A DNA stretch of 64,000 nt from Hyphomonas sp. (GTDB taxonomy: Bacteria > Pseudomonadota > Alphaproteobacteria > Caulobacterales > Hyphomonadaceae). Under the pieces are notes generated by a model. That model made no database searches, was not told the DNA's origin, and saw only the letters and a program-made list of their open reading frames with translations. The position numbers and the translations under genes are program-made. Below, piece by piece: positions 59,172-64,000 of this stretch (the stretch's first letter is position 1; every line of letters starts with the position of its first letter). Where the stretch lies: the NCBI RefSeq assembly GCF_018402285.1, contig NZ_JAGYJH010000003.1:1406099-1470098 (forward strand), in the 5' to 3' direction.

Positions 59172-60307
59172 TCAGGCGGCAATACGCTCGGCAATGCGGC
59201 GCATGACGAAGGAGGGGAACTCCAGGCCGAGGTTCACGACGCAGGTGCGGTCGAGGATGTCCAGCGTCCGGGCGCACATGTCCGGCGAGTAGGTAATGTC
59301 GCGCTTTGCCCAATTCCAGGGGTTCATCTTCGGATGGAAGGTGCGCCGCGCGAGGACGGGTTCCCAGTTCGTATACACATGTCTCGAACTGTCCCGCAGC
59401 CGGTTCCAGATCCCGGTACGCTCCTGCAAGGCGATGGCCGCGTCGCGCGTTGGTGCTATCAGGGTCAGGCTGACTGCGTTTGCTTCGTCGTTGTGCGGGG
59501 TGAGGGTGTAGGCAGAGCTTTGCCGGAGAATTTCGGACATCATGGCGCGGCGCTTCTGGCGGCGCTCAAGGGCCGGGCGGAGCTTTCTCAGCTGAACCTT
59601 GGCCATGGCGCTCTGTATCTCGTTGACCTTCATGTTGCTGCCAATGAAGGCGGGCTCGTTGAAGCTGTCTCCATGGCCGCGCATGATCGAGCCCATGTCG
59701 TGGTATGAACGGGCACGGGCGAAATACTGGTTGTCATTGGTCAGGAGTGCGCCGCCTTCACCGATGTTGAGGTTCTTCATCTTGTTGAAGCTGAATGCGC
59801 CGAGATGGCCGATCGTTCCAAGTGAGCGGCCTTTGTATTTGACGCCAACTGCCTGCGCTGCGTCCTCAATCACGATGAGGCCGTGCTTTTTGCGATGGCC
59901 ATGATCGCGTCCATGTCGCAGGGAGCGTTGCCCATGTGCACGGGGATGATGGCCCGGGTGTAGGGGGTGATCTTCCGCTCGATGTCTTCAGGGTCGATCG
60001 TCAGCGTCTCGTTGATGTCGACCAGGATCGGGACAGCGCCGACCATGACGGGGGCTGTCGCCGTCGCCATCCAGGTGTATGCCGGGACGAGCACTTCGTC
60101 GCCCGGGCCGATGCCTGCTGCGGCGAGGGAGGCGATCAGCGCGTCTGTGCCCGATGTCACTGCGAGCGCATGCCGGGCGCCGGTTTGGAGGCAGAGCGCG
60201 CGCTCGAACTCGTCGGTGAAGTGTGCCTTTTCGGAATAGCGGGTCAGCTGGCCCTCGGCAATCGCGCGTCCGGCGGCGATCCACTCACAAAAGCCCATGG
60301 CTGGCAT
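59172..60307 (-). pseudogene. DegT/DnrJ/EryC1/StrS family aminotransferase, split by a -1 frameshift at an A-run near 59889-59893
   Basis: ORF 59870..60307 ..DMDAIMAIAKSTASS* and ORF 59172..59873 MIEDAAQAVGVKYKGRSLGTIGHLGAFSFNKMKNLNIGEGG; one extra A restores AIAKKHGLIVIEDAAQAVG. Confidence 0.82.
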
Positions 60308-60426
60308 TGGCTGTGCCTCCCGATTTGGCTCAAGCCTTCCGGGACACTCAATTTTCGTGCCAATGGGGAATAAGCGGGACCGGGCGAAAGGCCGGCCCCT
60401 TCACAGGGGACCGGTCCCGCAATGGG

Positions 60427-61368
60427 TCAGGCTTTGACGAGGCCGATTTCCCGAAGACGTTCCATCAGGAAGTCCTGGGCGGTGATCGGCAGTTCGGCTT
60501 TTCCGCCTTCCGCGATGCAGCCTGGCAGGGCTTCAATCAGGAAGTCCTGGTTGAAGTGCAGGAAGAAGGGCGTGGAATAGCGCGGGAAGCGCGAGCGTTC
60601 CGGCGCCGGATTGACGACCCGGTGTGTGGTCGAGGGCAGGATGCCGCCGGTATAACGCTGAAGCATGTCGCCGCAATTGATGACCAAAGCGCCGGGGGGT
60701 GGGTTGACCGCCAGCCAGGCGCCCGTGCGGTGCTTGACCTCTAGCCCGGCTTCTTCCGCGCCGAGCAGGAGGGTGATGACGTTGATGTCTTCATGCGCGC
60801 CGGCACGGACCGAGCCCTCGGCTGGCGGATCCATCTGGGGCGGATAGTGGAGCAGGCGCAGGATGGAATTGCCAAAGTTGACCTTGTCGGCAAACCAGCC
60901 TTCGGGAAGGTTCAGGTGAAGGGCAACGCCTTTGAGGAGTTCGGCGCCGAAATCATCCAGGGCCTTGTAGAGGGCGCGGGTGGCGCGGTCGAAATCGGGC
61001 ACTTCGGCGACACTGGGCGTGTCTTTCATCGTAGTCCGGTAGGGCGATCCGGGGGGCAGGTCGCGTCCGGTATGCCAGAACTCTTTGAGGTCAGCCTGTT
61101 TCTGGCCCTTGGCGTTCTCCGTGCCGAAGGGAGTATAGCCCCGCTGGCGCCCGCCTGGGGCGTCATGGTATTTTTCCTTGGCGTCCTCAGGTAGCGCGAA
61201 GAATGCCTTGGTGGCGGCAAGGTTGGCATCGATCACGGCCTGCCGGACCGGATGCCCGGTGATGACGGCAAAGCCGGTTTCCCGGAAGGAGCGGCCGAGC
61301 GCTTCGGCAAAGGCGGCCTTGTCCGAGTGCCAGAGCGGATAGGGGATGGGTTCAAAGTATTGGGTCAT
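60427..61368 (-). CDS. Isopenicillin N synthase-like 2OG-Fe(II) oxygenase
   Basis: FRETGFAVITGHPV, GAHEDINVITLLLGAEEAGLEVKHRTGAWLAVNPPPGALVINCGDMLQRYTGGILPSTTHRVVNP. Confidence 0.93.
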   Translation of the reverse strand: MTQYFEPIPYPLWHSDKAAFAEALGRSFRETGFAVITGHPVRQAVIDANLAATKAFFALPEDAKEKYHDAPGGRQRGYTPFGTENAKGQKQADLKEFWHTGRDLPPGSPYRTTMKDTPSVAEVPDFDRATRALYKALDDFGAELLKGVALHLNLPEGWFADKVNFGNSILRLLHYPPQMDPPAEGSVRAGAHEDINVITLLLGAEEAGLEVKHRTGAWLAVNPPPGALVINCGDMLQRYTGGILPSTTHRVVNPAPERSRFPRYSTPFFLHFNQDFLIEALPGCIAEGGKAELPITAQDFLMERLREIGLVKA

Positions 61369-61547
61369 GAGCGTAATTTGCCAGAAGTGAACGAGGCCCG
61401 ATAGGGGGCGACCTGCCGCGGAAGGAACCAGGGGCAGGGACGCTAAACCTTCCCACAGCCATGGCGGCCTGCTGTTGCTTAAGGAAATATAAAACGCGTC
61501 ATGCGACCTCTTGCAGGTTGAGTACCCGCAAGGAGCGGCGCGAGCCC

Positions 61548-62969
61548 ATGTCCCCAGCCGATGCCGGCCAGCCTGAAACGCGGGCGGCGCTGCCGCGCCT
61601 GCGGCCGCGTCTGGGACTTGCAGATGTGCTGGTGCATTTGTGGCGGGCCAAATGGCTTATGCTCATCGTCTTTCTGCCCCTGTTTGCGCTCGGCCTGTCG
61701 GCGGCGATGGTGTTGCCGGAGCGCTATAGGGCAACGGCGCGGCTTGTAATTGCGCCGGCAGCGGAAAGGGCAGACCAGGATCCTGCGCGGCTGGCCCAGT
61801 CGGAAATCGAACTGGTCCGCAGCCCTGTGGTCGCCCGCGCTGCGCTGGACAAGGTGACGCTCGCAAAGGCCTATCCCGGACTCGCCGCCCGTTGCGGCAT
61901 GCGGGACTGCGAGCAGATCGGCGCAGACCTGATCTCCGCTCGCCTCAAGGCAGAGGTTGCGCCCGGCGGACAGGCGGTCACCCTGGAGCTCTCGCATTCC
62001 GATCCGGCCATCGCTGCCAGCTTGCTTGATGCCCTGACGCGCGCCTATCTGGATTATCGCCCGGCGGTTCTGGGTGAGGAGCCTGCCTTGCGTTTTGCCG
62101 CGCAGCGGGAACGCTTCGAGAAGGAAGCAGCCGATGCGGAAGCGGCGATCCGCACTTATCTGGCGCAGAACGGCCTGACCGGTCTGGAGGCGGAGCAGAC
62201 CACGCATCAACGCCTCTATGAGGCTGCCAATCTGGAGCTGATGGTGGCGAGCGCGCACAAGGCTCAGCTGGAAGAGGCCCTGGCTGCCTATCGCCGCAAG
62301 CTGTCGACGTTGGACCCCGACCATACGCTGTATGAGGAGGATACCTCACGCCAGCGCCTGCAGGAGCTTTATCTGCAGCGGGAAGAGTTGCGCGCGCGCC
62401 TGGCACCAAACTCTCTGGCCTTGCGCGATCTCGATAACCGCATCGCAAGAATAGAGGCTTTGCTGAGCCGGCAGGAGGGCGCTGCGGGAACGGTGCGGCG
62501 CGGACCTGACCCTCTTTATCAGGAGGTTCAGGGCGCCATCGCGCGCCTTGAGGCAGAGGCTCAGGCAGCAGGCCGTCAGCAGGCAGAGCTGCATGCGCAG
62601 ATTGCCAGCATTGAAGCGCGCGACCAGAAGATCCGCGAGCTTGCTCCCGGCCTCGCCGAACTGCATCGCCGGCGGGATGTGGCGGCGGACGCCGCGCTCA
62701 AGTTTGGCGCGCGTGCGGCAGACGCCCGCGCCCGCACTGATCTTGCACGCGAAGGGGCCGGTGATGTAAGGCTGGTTGAGACGGCGGCCGTCCGTGGGGC
62801 TGGAAACAGCCTGCGCGCCCCCGCAGCGCTCGCGGCGTTCCTGCTGGCCGGCATGGCTGCGCTCGCAACTGGTCTCGTGCGCGCAGTCACGCGGCGCGGA
62901 TTTGCAACGCCTGCCGCTTTGGAGCGGACTGTGGGTGTTCCGGTTGTCGCCGCCGTTCGTCAACACTGA
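61548..62969 (+). CDS. Polysaccharide chain-length determinant (Wzz/GNVR), HfsA-like
   Basis: N-terminal TM WRAKWLMLIVFLPLFALGLSAAMVLPERYRATARLVIAP; coiled coil; C-terminal TM; no kinase domain. Confidence 0.82.
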   Translation: MSPADAGQPETRAALPRLRPRLGLADVLVHLWRAKWLMLIVFLPLFALGLSAAMVLPERYRATARLVIAPAAERADQDPARLAQSEIELVRSPVVARAALDKVTLAKAYPGLAARCGMRDCEQIGADLISARLKAEVAPGGQAVTLELSHSDPAIAASLLDALTRAYLDYRPAVLGEEPALRFAAQRERFEKEAADAEAAIRTYLAQNGLTGLEAEQTTHQRLYEAANLELMVASAHKAQLEEALAAYRRKLSTLDPDHTLYEEDTSRQRLQELYLQREELRARLAPNSLALRDLDNRIARIEALLSRQEGAAGTVRRGPDPLYQEVQGAIARLEAEAQAAGRQQAELHAQIASIEARDQKIRELAPGLAELHRRRDVAADAALKFGARAADARARTDLAREGAGDVRLVETAAVRGAGNSLRAPAALAAFLLAGMAALATGLVRAVTRRGFATPAALERTVGVPVVAAVRQH

Positions 62970-63041
62970 CGGCCCCGTTTTCCTAAAGACGCGTTAACCC
63001 TGACATGCTAGCGCTCCGGTCAGGACAACCGAAGGCTAGTC

Positions 63042-63725
63042 ATGCTCGATCTGCGGCAGGACCTTTCCGGCCTCTGGCAGGCCGCAACGCGGGTGACCCC
63101 GCGTTCGGGCGGGCGTGTCCTGATGTTCATTTCGGCCAGAGAGGGCGAGGGCACAAGCAGCGTCGCGGCCTCCTTTGCCCTGATGGCAGCGGCGCGGGCC
63201 GCACGGATGAGCTGGCTGGTGGATCTCGACCTGCGCGAGAACCCTCTCTACACGGCGTTTTCAAAGGGCATCCTGAAAGGTATCGGCCGACCAGGGCATC
63301 CCCTGGATGCCTCGCTGGCTCTGGAGCAGATATACTCAGTTCCCGGATCGGAAACTGTTCCTGCCATGTCGAAACTGTTGACCGCGCATCAAATCGATGG
63401 GCTCCGTCTTCTGGTCACCCGGTTCCGGAATGAGCGGCTTGCGCCCGGGCAACGCGTGCGGATGCAGGCGGCGGCCGGCTGGTGGGGCGCTTTGCGGCGC
63501 AGTGCGGACTGGGCCATCGTTGATGCGCCGTCCCTGTCGCGCTCTCCGGCCGGGCTGACCTACGCTCCCTTGATGGATGGCGTTTTCCTGGTCGTGCAGG
63601 CTGACGGCACAGGCGCCGATGAGGTGGACGATCTTCGCGGCGCGGTTGAGTCTGCCGGCGGCACGGTGGCCGGCGTGGTGATGAACCGGCTCAAAACCGG
63701 CCTGCCAGTGCGCCGACATTCCTGA
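63042..63725 (+). CDS. CpsD/HfsB-like P-loop (BY-kinase-related) protein with degenerate Walker A
   Basis: VLMFISAREGEGTSSVAASFALMAA, WLVDLDLRENPLY (Walker A'), WAIVDAPSL (Walker B), VVQADGTGADEVDDLRGAVESAGGTVAGVVMNRLK. Confidence 0.75.
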   Translation: MLDLRQDLSGLWQAATRVTPRSGGRVLMFISAREGEGTSSVAASFALMAAARAARMSWLVDLDLRENPLYTAFSKGILKGIGRPGHPLDASLALEQIYSVPGSETVPAMSKLLTAHQIDGLRLLVTRFRNERLAPGQRVRMQAAAGWWGALRRSADWAIVDAPSLSRSPAGLTYAPLMDGVFLVVQADGTGADEVDDLRGAVESAGGTVAGVVMNRLKTGLPVRRHS

Positions 63726-63911
63726 GCGAGTGCTTCCCCCCTGCCTTGGCGGCCTGTGGAAATCTTTCGGCGCAGGGCGGGGCTCTGGGTTTGATTGGCC
63801 GTCCGATGCGCCCGATAGCCCTGCTGATCCCAATTTCAGGCTGGATTGCAGCCCTGGGCGGCAAATGAGGCTTGCCCGGCCTTCCCATCATCTGTAGGGG
63901 TTCTGGTCGCT

Positions 63912-64000
63912 GGAGAGGTGGCCGAGTGGCTGAAGGCGCGCCCCTGCTAAGGGCGTATACGTTAACGCGTATCGAGGGTTCGAATCCCTTCCTCTCCGCC
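63912..64000 (+). tRNA. tRNA-Ser(GCT), terminal A of CCA may lie outside the window
   Basis: GGAGAGGTGGCCGAGTGGCTGAAGGCGCGCCCCTGCTAAGGGCGTATACGTTAACGCGTATCGAGGGTTCGAATCCCTTCCTCTCCGCC; acceptor GGAGAGG/CCTCTCC, anticodon GCT, long variable arm. Confidence 0.95.

Noticed and set aside
1-64000. CRISPR array or prophage
   Set aside because: No regularly spaced repeats with unique spacers and no phage structural, integrase or transposase genes were seen on either strand.
63912-64000. tRNA gene as an integration site for the cassette at 33.5-34.3 kb
   Set aside because: The tRNA is about 29.6 kb away, and no integrase or attachment-site duplication is visible.

Overview
This 64 kb, high-GC window is a mostly housekeeping chromosomal segment. 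From gene content and order (divK-pleD, NDUFA12/mlaD/DUF2155/aat/accC/accB/aroQ, hdaA-ppk-ppx, HfsA/HfsB-like genes) I infer an alphaproteobacterium of the Caulobacterales/Hyphomonadaceae type. It opens inside lptD (minus strand, missing from the ORF track because it runs off the edge) and ends on a tRNA-Ser(GCT). Several genes are absent from or split in the ORF track: rpmG (55 aa), a 42-aa basic small protein, and genes broken by indels or stops (dprA, yjdM/phnA, hdaA, rnd, a DegT aminotransferase). The best candidate for an undescribed system is a two-gene, lower-GC minus-strand cassette at 33535-34346. It encodes a 61-aa basic protein followed 8 bp later by a 205-aa Rossmann/TIR- or deoxyribosyltransferase-like protein, inserted between holC and a decayed yjdM. 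Other points of interest are a class II ribonucleotide reductase-like pseudoenzyme with a TSCPD tail, a 157-bp antisense overlap of aat and a DUF2155 gene, a dihydroorotase that appears to have lost its metal ligands, an HfsB-like P-loop protein lacking the Walker A lysine, and an acyltransferase-3 gene relic. All calls come from reading the sequence and translations; no database search was run.
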